Positions 32,425 through 39,595 of a stretch of 46,265 bases of DNA are shown here, piece by piece. Both the position numbers and the translations under genes were made by a program. Position 1 is the first letter of the stretch, and the number at the start of each line of letters is the position of its first letter. The stretch is from Fen-999 sp964530115 (GTDB taxonomy: Bacteria; Pseudomonadota; Gammaproteobacteria; Burkholderiales; Rhodocyclaceae), in contig CAZGYD010000134.1 in the NCBI GenBank assembly GCA_964530115.1, positions 1-46,265 on the forward strand. The letters are read 5' to 3'. The notes beneath the pieces were generated by a model. The model was not told where the DNA came from, made no database searches, and worked only from the letters and a program-made list of their open reading frames with translations.

Positions 32425-32430
32425 TAGAAT
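32425..32430 (+). promoter_or_regulatory. Candidate -10 box for the DUF3683 oxidoreductase
   Basis: TAGAAT in the divergent gap, 25 nt before ATG 32456. A weak -35 (TTTTTG, 32402-32407) lies 17 bp upstream. Confidence 0.4.
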
Positions 32431-32455
32431 AGCGCCTTTGCCGGACGCCGCGCCG

Positions 32456-35400
32456 ATGCCCGCCAGACTCAGGGAAATTCCCTACAACTACACGTCGTTC
32501 TCGGACCGCGAGATCGTCATCCGCCTGCTCGGCGAGGACGCCTGGGGCATTCTCGACACGCTCCGGAGCCAGCGGGTCACGGGCCGCTCGGCGCGCATGC
32601 TCTACGAGGTGCTCGGCGACATCTGGGTCGTGCGCCGCAACCCCTATCTCGAGGACGACCTGCTCACGAACCGCGAGCGCCGCGCGGCGCTGGTCGGCGC
32701 GCTGCGGCACCGGCTGACGGAAATCGAGAAACGCCGCGCCGGCAACGAACTCGTCCTGCGCCTGCTCGCCGCCGCGCAACGGGCCGTCGCCGATTTCGAG
32801 CGCTGGTTCGAGGAAACGCTCGAACTGCGCCGGCGCGTCAAGAGGCACCTCTGCCGGCATACGCGCTGCGACAACATCCTCTTCGACGGCCTCTCGCGCG
32901 TCGCGCACGTCACCGACGCCACCGACTGGCGCGTCGAATATCCGTTCGTGGTCATCGCGCCGGACACCGAGGCCGAGATCGCGCCGCTGGTGCGCGGCCT
33001 GATCGAGCTGGGCCTGACGATCATCCCGCGCGGTGGTGGCACCGGTTACACCGGCGGCGCCGTGCCGCTCGACCCCAAGTCGGCCGTCATCAACACCGAG
33101 AAGCTCGTGGACATGGGCGCGGTCGAGCAAAGGATGCTGCCCGGCGTCGACCACCCCTACGCGACGATCCGCACCGGCGCCGGCGTCGTCACCCGTCGCG
33201 TCATGGAGCGCGCCGAGGAGGCGGGCCTGGTCTTCGCCTGCGACCCGACCTCGGCGGATGCCTCGACGATCGGCGGCAACATCGCGATGAACGCGGGCGG
33301 CAAGAAGGCCGTGCTCTGGGGCACGGCGCTCGACAATCTCGCCTGGTGGCGCATGGTCACGCCCGACGGCCAGTGGCTCGAGGTCGAGCGCATCGGCCAC
33401 AACCTCGGCAAGATCCACGAACAGGAGACGGCGACCTTCCGCGTCAGGAAGCTCGACGACGCAGGCCGGTCGCTTTCCGAGGAATTCCTCTCGATCCCCG
33501 GCCGCGCCTTCCGCAAGGCCGGGCTGGGCAAGGACGTCACCGACAAGTTCCTCGCCGGACTGCCCGGCGTGCAGAAGGAAGGCACGGACGGCATCATCAC
33601 CTCGGCGGTCTGGATCCTGCACCGCATGCCGCCGGCGGCGCGCACCTTCTGCCTCGAGTTCTTCGGCCAGGTCAGGGACGCGGTGCCGGCGATCGTCGAG
33701 ATCATGGCGCTCATGAAGACGAAGCCCGGCGGCGCCATCCTCGCCGGCCTCGAGCACCTCGACGAGCGCTACGTCAAGGCCGTCGGCTATGCGACCAAGG
33801 CCCGGAGCCACGGCCGGCCGAAGATGGTGTTGATCGGCGACATCGTCGGCGAGGACGAGCGCGCGGTCATGGCCGCGGCCTCGCAGGTAGTGAAGATCGC
33901 CAATGCCCGCGCGGGCGAAGGCTTCATCGCCGTCTCGCCGGAGGCGCGCAAGAAGTTCTGGCTCGACCGCGCACGCACGGCGGCGATCGCCCGCCACACC
34001 AACGCCTTCAAGATCAATGAGGACGTCGTCATTCCGCTCGCACGCATGGGCGATTACTGCGACGGCATCGAGCGGATCAACATCGAGCTCTCGCTCGCCA
34101 ACAAGATCGCGCTCTGCGACGCCCTGAGCGGTTTCCTGCGCGGCGATCTGCCGCTTCATGCCGGAGATGCCAGCCTCGACAAGGAGGAACTGATCGGCGA
34201 CCGGCGCGACCGCGCGCTCGCGGCGATCGCCGAGGTCCGCTCGCGCTGGCAGACGCTCGCCGACAATCTCGACGCCGCCTGGCCACCGCCGGAGCCGCCG
34301 GCCCAGCCGCGCCACTGGCATCCGCTGCCGCACCCCGCGCGGCCGGTGCCGGCCCGCCGCTGGCACCCGGTGCCCGCGACCGTCTTCCAGAAGCTCCAGG
34401 ACCACTCGGTGCGCGTCTCCTGGAAGACCGAGCTCAAGCCGCTGCTCGAGGCGATCTTCGACGGCAACGTCTATCGGCCGATCCTCGACGCGATCACCGC
34501 CATCCATGCCGACGTCCTGAAGAGCCGGCTGTTCGTCGCCCTGCACATGCATGCCGGCGACGGCAACGTGCACACCAACATCCCGGTGAACTCCGACCGC
34601 TACGAAATGCTGCAGTCGGCCTACCGGGCCGTCGAGCGTATCATGGAACTCGCGCGCGGCCTGGGCGGCGTGATCTCGGGCGAACACGGCATCGGCATCA
34701 CCAAGCTCGAGTTCCTGCGCGACGAGGAGATCCGGCCCTTCCGCGAGTACAAGCGGCGCATCGATCCCCAGGGGCGATTCAACCGCGGCAAGCTCATGGA
34801 CGGCGCCGACCTCCGGAACGCCTACACGCCCTCGTTCGCGCTCCTCGGCGTCGAATCGCTGATCATGGAGCAGTCCGAGATCGGCGCCATCTCGGGGATG
34901 ATCAAGGACTGCCTGCGCTGCGGCAAATGCAAGCCGGTCTGCTCGACCCACGTGCCGGCGGCCAACCTGCTCTATTCCCCGCGCAACAAGATCCTCGGCG
35001 CCTCGCTGCTGATCGAGGCCTTCCTCTACGAGGAGCAGACGCGCCGCGGCGTCTCGCTCCGGCACTTCGACGAGTTCTCCGATCTCGGCGACCACTGCAC
35101 GGTCTGTCACCGCTGCGTCAAGCCCTGCCCCGTGGACATCGACTTCGGCGACGTCTCGATCGCGATGCGCAACTTCCTGAGACGACAGGGCAAGAAGAAG
35201 ACGAGTCTCGGCACCGCGGCGGCGATGGCCTTCCTCAACGCCCGCGATCCCGCAACGATCAAGGCGCTACGCGCGGCCATGGTCGGCATCGGCTACCGCG
35301 CCCAGCGGCTCGGCCACCGGCTCGCGCGCACCTTCGGGCTGATCCAGGAGACCACGCGTCACCCGCCGGCGACGCTTGGCCGGCCGCCGGTCAAGGCGCA

Positions 35401-36313
35401 GGTGATTCACCTGCTCAACAAGCCGATGCCGCCGGGCATGCCAAGCCGCACCTCGCGCGCGCTCCTCGACATCGAAGACGCGCGGCTCATTCCGGTGATC
35501 CGAGATCCGGCCCGTGCCGCCGAGGATTCCGAAGCCGTCTTCTACTTCCCGGGCTGCGGCTCCGAGCGGCTCTTCTCGCAGGTCGGGCTCGCCACGCAGG
35601 CGATGCTCTGGCACGTCGGCGCGACCACGGTGCTGCCGCCCGGTTATCTCTGCTGCGGCTACCCGCAGACCTCCGGCGGCCACGAGGACCGCGGCCAAGC
35701 GATCACGACGCAGAACCGCGTGCTCTTCCACCGCGTCGCCAACACGCTCAACTACCTCGACATCCGCACCGTCATCGTCTCCTGCGGCACCTGCCTCGAC
35801 CAACTGGAGACCTACCAGTTCGACAAGATCTTCCCCGGCTGCCGGCTGCTCGACATCCACGAGTACCTGATGGAAAAAGGCATCCGCCTCGACGAGCTGC
35901 CGGGCAGTCGATACCTCTATCACGATCCCTGCCACACGCCGATGAAGCGCCACAACGGCACCCGGGTCGCCGCCACGCTGCTCGGCGCCGAGGTGCGGCT
36001 CTCCGACCGTTGCTGCGGCGAGGCCGGGACGCTCGCCGTGACGCGGCCCGACGTCGCCACCCAGGTGCGCTTCCGCAAGCAGCAGGAGATCGAGGCGGGC
36101 ATCGCCTCGCTGAAACTCAGCCGCGGTAACACGCCAAAGCTGCTGACGAGCTGCCCCTCCTGCCTCCAGGGCCTGTGGCGCTATGCCGGCGACGTCGGCG
36201 CCGAGGCCGACTACGTCGTCGTCGAGCTCGCCCGCCGCCTGCTCGGCCCCGACTGGCTCGAGCGCTACGTCGCCGCTGCGAACGCCGGCGGCATCGAGCG
36301 TGTGCTGCTCTGA
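32456..36313 (+). CDS. Large FAD-linked oxidase / Fe-S oxidoreductase (DUF3683 type)
   Basis: A 1285-residue multidomain protein. N-terminal DUF3683 segment (LREIPYNYTSFSDREIVIRL); FAD-binding PCMH domain with IIPRGGGTGYTGGAVPL near residue 190; long FAD-oxidase C-terminal domain ending RFNRGKLMDG; two 4Fe-4S clusters, CLRCGKCKPVC (about 819) and CTVCHRCVKPCPVD (about 881); then two CCG domains (FPGCGSERL, YLCCGYP, SCGTCLDQ, DPCHTPMKR, DRCCGEAGTLA, TSCPSCLQGL). It thus fuses GlcD/Dld- and GlpC/LutA-like functions and probably oxidises a 2-hydroxy acid such as lactate or glycolate, passing electrons to quinone. The substrate is not known. Residues about 1219-1227 come from a 24-bp repeat. ATG 32456 is preferred because the conserved region starts there. 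Confidence 0.85.
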   Translation: MPARLREIPYNYTSFSDREIVIRLLGEDAWGILDTLRSQRVTGRSARMLYEVLGDIWVVRRNPYLEDDLLTNRERRAALVGALRHRLTEIEKRRAGNELVLRLLAAAQRAVADFERWFEETLELRRRVKRHLCRHTRCDNILFDGLSRVAHVTDATDWRVEYPFVVIAPDTEAEIAPLVRGLIELGLTIIPRGGGTGYTGGAVPLDPKSAVINTEKLVDMGAVEQRMLPGVDHPYATIRTGAGVVTRRVMERAEEAGLVFACDPTSADASTIGGNIAMNAGGKKAVLWGTALDNLAWWRMVTPDGQWLEVERIGHNLGKIHEQETATFRVRKLDDAGRSLSEEFLSIPGRAFRKAGLGKDVTDKFLAGLPGVQKEGTDGIITSAVWILHRMPPAARTFCLEFFGQVRDAVPAIVEIMALMKTKPGGAILAGLEHLDERYVKAVGYATKARSHGRPKMVLIGDIVGEDERAVMAAASQVVKIANARAGEGFIAVSPEARKKFWLDRARTAAIARHTNAFKINEDVVIPLARMGDYCDGIERINIELSLANKIALCDALSGFLRGDLPLHAGDASLDKEELIGDRRDRALAAIAEVRSRWQTLADNLDAAWPPPEPPAQPRHWHPLPHPARPVPARRWHPVPATVFQKLQDHSVRVSWKTELKPLLEAIFDGNVYRPILDAITAIHADVLKSRLFVALHMHAGDGNVHTNIPVNSDRYEMLQSAYRAVERIMELARGLGGVISGEHGIGITKLEFLRDEEIRPFREYKRRIDPQGRFNRGKLMDGADLRNAYTPSFALLGVESLIMEQSEIGAISGMIKDCLRCGKCKPVCSTHVPAANLLYSPRNKILGASLLIEAFLYEEQTRRGVSLRHFDEFSDLGDHCTVCHRCVKPCPVDIDFGDVSIAMRNFLRRQGKKKTSLGTAAAMAFLNARDPATIKALRAAMVGIGYRAQRLGHRLARTFGLIQETTRHPPATLGRPPVKAQVIHLLNKPMPPGMPSRTSRALLDIEDARLIPVIRDPARAAEDSEAVFYFPGCGSERLFSQVGLATQAMLWHVGATTVLPPGYLCCGYPQTSGGHEDRGQAITTQNRVLFHRVANTLNYLDIRTVIVSCGTCLDQLETYQFDKIFPGCRLLDIHEYLMEKGIRLDELPGSRYLYHDPCHTPMKRHNGTRVAATLLGAEVRLSDRCCGEAGTLAVTRPDVATQVRFRKQQEIEAGIASLKLSRGNTPKLLTSCPSCLQGLWRYAGDVGAEADYVVVELARRLLGPDWLERYVAAANAGGIERVLL
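36112..36135 (+). repeat. Modular repeat, 24-bp short form (inside DUF3683 gene)
   Basis: GAAACTCAGCCGCGG...AACACGCC. Translated in a third phase as KLSRGNTPK within the linker before TSCPSCLQGL; the frame is maintained. Confidence 0.8.
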
Positions 36314-36320
36314 TCCGGCG

Positions 36321-36326
36321 TAAGAT
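36321..36326 (+). promoter_or_regulatory. Candidate -10 box, leaderless arrangement (small membrane protein)
   Basis: TAAGAT, 7 nt (GGGCGCC), then ATG 36334: the same layout and nearly the same spacer as at 2771. Confidence 0.4.
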
Positions 36327-36333
36327 GGGCGCC

Positions 36334-36507
36334 ATGGACTGGATCGGCCCGCTCTTCTGGACCTGGTGGCTCGGCACGGCGATGGCCGTCGCCATCATCG
36401 CCGGCCGGCGCAACCGCTGCGGCGTCGTCTGGCTGATCCTCGGGCTGCTCTTCAACGTCCTCGCGCTCGGCGTGCTGCTCTGGCTGCCGCCAAAGAAGGT
36501 CGATTAG
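36334..36507 (+). CDS. Small two-helix membrane protein, unknown
   Basis: A 57-residue protein with two hydrophobic helices, LFWTWWLGTAMAVAIIAG and CGVVWLILGLLFNVLALGVLLWL, joined by a short basic loop (RRNR), and a C-terminal PPKKVD. I do not recognise the family. ATG 36334 is preferred over in-frame ATG 36325 because of the hexamer 7 nt upstream. It overlaps the convergent acyltransferase stop by 4 bp. Clear membrane periodicity, the -10-like box and high-GC codon use support a real gene. Confidence 0.6.
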   Translation: MDWIGPLFWTWWLGTAMAVAIIAGRRNRCGVVWLILGLLFNVLALGVLLWLPPKKVD

Positions 36508-37064
36508 CGTAACGTGATCGGTGAGGCGAGCTCGGGCCGCCTGCCCCGGCAGCCCCGGTAGAGCGCCGCGATGCGCGCCATGTCGGCCGCTTCGTCGCCG
36601 GTGAGTTCCAGCGTCGCCAGAAGGCCGATGCGCCTGCCGGCGTAATCGATGGCGGCGATGACGACCGGCACGCCGGCCGCGCGGGCGATGCGGTAGAAGC
36701 CCGATTTCCAGCCCGGCGTGCGGCTGCGCGTGCCCTCGGGCGTGATCGCGAGCAGAAGCTCGTCGTGTCTGGCGAACTCGGCCGCCATCCGGTCGGCAAA
36801 GCCGGCCGGCTGCCTGCGGTTGACGGGAATGCCGCCCAGCCAGCGCATCAGCGGGCCCATCGGCCCGCGAAAGAGCGCATCCTTGCCGATCCAGCGCGCG
36901 TCGAGCCCCAGCGCGCTGCGCGCAAGCACGCCGATGACGAAGTCCCAGTTCGAGGTGTGCGGATAGACGACGACCACGGCCCGCCGAGGGCGTTCGGGCA
37001 GATCCAGGAGCGTCCAGCCCAGCCGGCGCAACAGCCACCGCGACGAGGCGCCGAGGATGCCCAT
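36504..37064 (-). CDS. PlsC-like 1-acyl-glycerol-3-phosphate acyltransferase family protein
   Basis: A 186-residue protein of the lysophospholipid acyltransferase fold. The catalytic H-x4-D motif is HTSNWD near residue 36. The acceptor-binding motif is TPEGTRSRTPGWKSGFY, and GIPVNRR precedes it. The short length and YPHTSNWDF sequence fit the compact glycerol acyltransferase group rather than canonical PlsC. ATG 37064 starts the conserved region. It is followed upstream (on the minus strand) by an unknown gene 4 bp away, so the two are probably co-transcribed. Confidence 0.82.
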   Translation of the reverse strand: MGILGASSRWLLRRLGWTLLDLPERPRRAVVVVYPHTSNWDFVIGVLARSALGLDARWIGKDALFRGPMGPLMRWLGGIPVNRRQPAGFADRMAAEFARHDELLLAITPEGTRSRTPGWKSGFYRIARAAGVPVVIAAIDYAGRRIGLLATLELTGDEAADMARIAALYRGCRGRRPELASPITLR

Positions 37065-37068
37065 GGCA

Positions 37069-37449
37069 TCAGTCCGGTTGGACGACCGCCTCGGCGCTGC
37101 GCCGGTCGATCGTGAGCACGAGTTCGCAGTACTCGGGCTGCGGTTCGACCGGCGTCGGATCGTCGGCGCAGCTGCAGCCGGCGACGAGGCCGGAGAAGAA
37201 GATGCCCGCACGCACGCGGATGGCGCGCTCGTCGGCGGTCGCGGTGATGACCATGACCTCGATGGCTTCGCCGAAGACCGCGCTCGTCTGCGTCAGCGCC
37301 TGCTGCAACGGCAGCGCACGGGCGCCGGCCCGCGTGAGCTCGCGGCGGAAGACCCCGGCGAAATCGGGCGTGCCCCAGGCCGCGAGCGTTTCCGGAAGAT
37401 GCAGCGCGCCCGACGCTCCCGCGCCGGTGCCCGTCGATGCGTCACTCAT
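37069..37449 (-). CDS. Conserved hypothetical protein, CSCADDP motif
   Basis: A 126-residue soluble protein of unknown function. The N-terminal 18 residues are Gly/Ala/Thr-rich and probably disordered. The core has WGTPDFAGVFRREL, LPLQQALTQTSAV, RVRAGIFFSGLVAGCSCADD and PEYCELVLTIDR. The cysteine pair CSC plus a later Cys might bind metal, but this is a guess. It lies 4 bp upstream of the acyltransferase in the same orientation and 26 bp from the divergent yjbQ-like gene. I recall similar proteins as unassigned betaproteobacterial proteins. Confidence 0.6.
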   Translation of the reverse strand: MSDASTGTGAGASGALHLPETLAAWGTPDFAGVFRRELTRAGARALPLQQALTQTSAVFGEAIEVMVITATADERAIRVRAGIFFSGLVAGCSCADDPTPVEPQPEYCELVLTIDRRSAEAVVQPD

Positions 37450-37462
37450 CGGGCCATCGTGC

Positions 37463-37468
37463 GAAAAT
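37463..37468 (+). promoter_or_regulatory. Weak -10-like box, leaderless spacing (yjbQ-like gene)
   Basis: GAAAAT, 7 nt (CGCGGCC), then ATG 37476. It matches the recurring layout in spacing but lacks the first T of the hexamer. Confidence 0.25.
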
Positions 37469-37475
37469 CGCGGCC

Positions 37476-37895
37476 ATGCGTCAAGCCAGCCAGACCCTCA
37501 CCATCGCCAGCCGCGGCCGCGGGCTCTTCGAGATCACCGACGAGATCCGCCGTTTCGTCGGGGGAAGCGGCATTCGCGACGGGCTCTTGACCGTCTTCTG
37601 CCGGCACACCTCGGCCTCCCTGCTCATCCAGGAAAACGCCGATCCCGACGTCCGCCACGACCTCGAGGCCTTCTTTCGCCGCCTCGCGCCCGACGGCGAC
37701 CCGAGCTGGCGCCATTGCAACGAAGGCCCCGACGACATGTCGGGCCACATCCGCAGCGCACTGACGCAGACGTCGCTCGGCATTCCGCTCGTCGCCGGCG
37801 AACTGGCGCTCGGCACCTGGCAGGGCGTCTATCTCTGGGAGCACCGGACCCGCGGCCATCACCGCCAGGTCGTGCTGCACCTGATCGGGGTTTGA
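37476..37895 (+). CDS. YjbQ/UPF0047 family protein (secondary thiamine-phosphate synthase)
   Basis: A 139-residue cytoplasmic protein. Family blocks are GLFEITDEIRRFV, VFCRHTSASLLIQENADPDV, MSGHIRSALTQTSLGIPLV and GTWQGVYLWEHRTRGHHRQV; the last carries the conserved W-x6-E-H-R. Members show weak thiamine-phosphate synthase activity in E. coli, but the physiological role is uncertain. The gene is divergent from the unknown at 37069-37449. Confidence 0.9.
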   Translation: MRQASQTLTIASRGRGLFEITDEIRRFVGGSGIRDGLLTVFCRHTSASLLIQENADPDVRHDLEAFFRRLAPDGDPSWRHCNEGPDDMSGHIRSALTQTSLGIPLVAGELALGTWQGVYLWEHRTRGHHRQVVLHLIGV

Positions 37896-37940
37896 TCCAG
37901 GCCAAGGCGTCGCGGCCGTCCGGCACGAAGAATGCCGGCC

Positions 37941-39137
37941 ATGAGAATCGTCTGGCTCATGGCTTTGTTCGCCCTGCCGGCCTGGGCCCTGCCTCCCTTC
38001 CAGCCCCTGATCGACGCGACCCCGACCGGCGGCACCCTGCGCCCGGCCCCCGGGATCTACGCGGGGCCGGCGGTCATCGACCGGCCCATGGTCGTCGAGG
38101 GTGCCGGCAAGGTCACCATCGACGGCCGGCAGCGCGGCACCGTGCTGACCCTGCGCGGCGGCCGCGTGACCGTGCGCGGCCTGCGGCTCGTGGGCTCGGG
38201 TGGCTCGCACGACCAGGTCCACGCAGGCATCCAGGTGGAAGGCGACGACAACCTCGTCGAGGACAACGTCATCGAGGATGCGCTGTTCGGCATCCACGTC
38301 CGCCAGGGCAACCGCAACCGGATCCTCGGCAACCGCGTCACCGGCAAGGATCTGCCGCCGGGCGAACGCGGCGACGGCCTGCGGCTGTGGAACGGCCGCC
38401 ACAACGTCATCGAGGGCAACCGCTTCCGCCGCATCCGCGACCTCACCTTCGCCAATTCACCGGACAACGCCATCCTGCGCAACGAACTCGAAGACGGCCG
38501 CTACGGCATGCATTTCGTCTTTTCGCCGCGCGCGCGCGTCGTCGGCAACCGGTTGCTGCGGACCGGCACCGGCATCATCGTGCTCTATTCGCCCGAACTC
38601 GCCGTGCAGGGGAATTACGTCGCCCACGCGCTTGACGGCGGCGGCGGTGGGCTGGCGTTCAAGGACAGCGGCAACGCGCTCGTCGAAGGCAACGAGATCG
38701 TTCACTGTGCCATCGGCCTCTCGGCCGACGCGCCGCTCAACGACGAACTCGCCCTGACCATCCGCGGCAACCGCTTCGCCCACAACATCACCGGCATCTT
38801 CTTCTACGGCGAGCGTGGCGGCCACCGCATCCTCGGCAACCGCTTCGAGAGCAACCTCACTCAGGTGGGCGTCAGCGCCCCCGGGGTCGGTGAAACCATC
38901 CTCTGGCGCGACAACTACTGGAGCGACTACCAAGGCTTCGACCGCGACGGCGACGGCATCGGCGACACGCCGCATGAGATCTGGCTCTACACGGACCGCA
39001 TCTGGCAGGACACGCCCAAGGCGAGCTTCTTCCGCAATTCGCCGGCCCTCGAGGTCCTCGACTTCCTCGAACGGCTGGCGCCATTCGCCGCACCTTCGCT
39101 CGTCGTCCGCGACGAGCGGCCCCGCATGCACCCCTGA
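37941..39137 (+). CDS. NosD-like periplasmic parallel beta-helix protein
   Basis: A 398-residue exported protein: signal peptide (VWLMALFALPAWA) then repeated right-handed beta-helix turns with the NxI/NxV pattern (NLVEDNVIEDALFGIHV, NRNRILGNRV, HNVIEGNRF, NAILRNELEDGRYGMHFV). YGMHFVFSP and DNYWSDYQGFDRDGDGIGD are the NosD hallmarks. NosD helps mature the copper site of nitrous-oxide reductase. No nosZ, nosR, nosF, nosY or nosL is nearby, so either the partner cluster is elsewhere or this orphan has another carbohydrate/copper-related role. ATG 37941 starts the signal peptide; ATG 37932 is possible. Confidence 0.78.
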   Translation: MRIVWLMALFALPAWALPPFQPLIDATPTGGTLRPAPGIYAGPAVIDRPMVVEGAGKVTIDGRQRGTVLTLRGGRVTVRGLRLVGSGGSHDQVHAGIQVEGDDNLVEDNVIEDALFGIHVRQGNRNRILGNRVTGKDLPPGERGDGLRLWNGRHNVIEGNRFRRIRDLTFANSPDNAILRNELEDGRYGMHFVFSPRARVVGNRLLRTGTGIIVLYSPELAVQGNYVAHALDGGGGGLAFKDSGNALVEGNEIVHCAIGLSADAPLNDELALTIRGNRFAHNITGIFFYGERGGHRILGNRFESNLTQVGVSAPGVGETILWRDNYWSDYQGFDRDGDGIGDTPHEIWLYTDRIWQDTPKASFFRNSPALEVLDFLERLAPFAAPSLVVRDERPRMHP

Positions 39138-39157
39138 ATTGGAGTTATCCTTGCCGC

Positions 39158-39595
39158 ATGCACGACTGTCCCCTTTGCCAGACGGCCGGCGGCGAGCTCG
39201 TCTGGGAAGACGGCCAATGCCGCGTGGTCCGCGTCGAGGGCGCGGAGGGTGACGCATTTCCGGGCTATTGCCGTGTGATCTGGAACGGGCACGTCGCCGA
39301 GATGAGCGATCTCGACGCCGCCGGCCGCCGGCATTTGATGAACGTCGTCTGTGCCGTGGAGACGGCGCTCCGCGGCCTCGTCGCGCCGGACAAGATCAAC
39401 CTCGCCTCGCTCGGCAACCTGGTGCCGCACCTGCACTGGCACGTGATCCCGCGCTGGCGCGACGACAGCCGATTTCCGGCCCCGATCTGGGCGGCACCCC
39501 GAAACTCAGCCGTCGTAACACGCCAGCCGCCGGACGTTCGCGCCCTGCGTGAGGCGATCGAAGCCGCGATGTCCGAAACGGAGGGCGGATCGTGA
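39158..39595 (+). CDS. HIT family nucleotide-binding protein
   Basis: A 145-residue hydrolase of the histidine-triad superfamily (diadenosine-polyphosphate hydrolase-like). It has CPLC near the N-terminus, IWNGHVAEMSDL, and the triad HLHWHVIPRW at 91-100. Residues 115-122 (RNSAVVTR) come from a 24-bp short repeat, inserted after the conserved FPAPIWA block and before the C-terminal helix, so the active site is untouched. The stop overlaps the GTG start of the next gene (GTGA). A hexamer TTATCC lies 7 nt before the ATG. Confidence 0.9.
   Translation: MHDCPLCQTAGGELVWEDGQCRVVRVEGAEGDAFPGYCRVIWNGHVAEMSDLDAAGRRHLMNVVCAVETALRGLVAPDKINLASLGNLVPHLHWHVIPRWRDDSRFPAPIWAAPRNSAVVTRQPPDVRALREAIEAAMSETEGGS
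39501..39524 (+). repeat. Modular repeat, 24-bp short form (inside HIT gene)
   Basis: GAAACTCAGCCGTCG...AACACGCC, read in the same phase as the 96-bp copy in the YqaA-like gene: peptide RNSAVVTR here, RN...SAVVTR there. Confidence 0.85.

Noticed and set aside
32387..35110. 907-codon open frame antisense to the DUF3683 gene
   Set aside because: It lies opposite conserved FAD-binding and Fe-S coding sequence and shows no domain signature.
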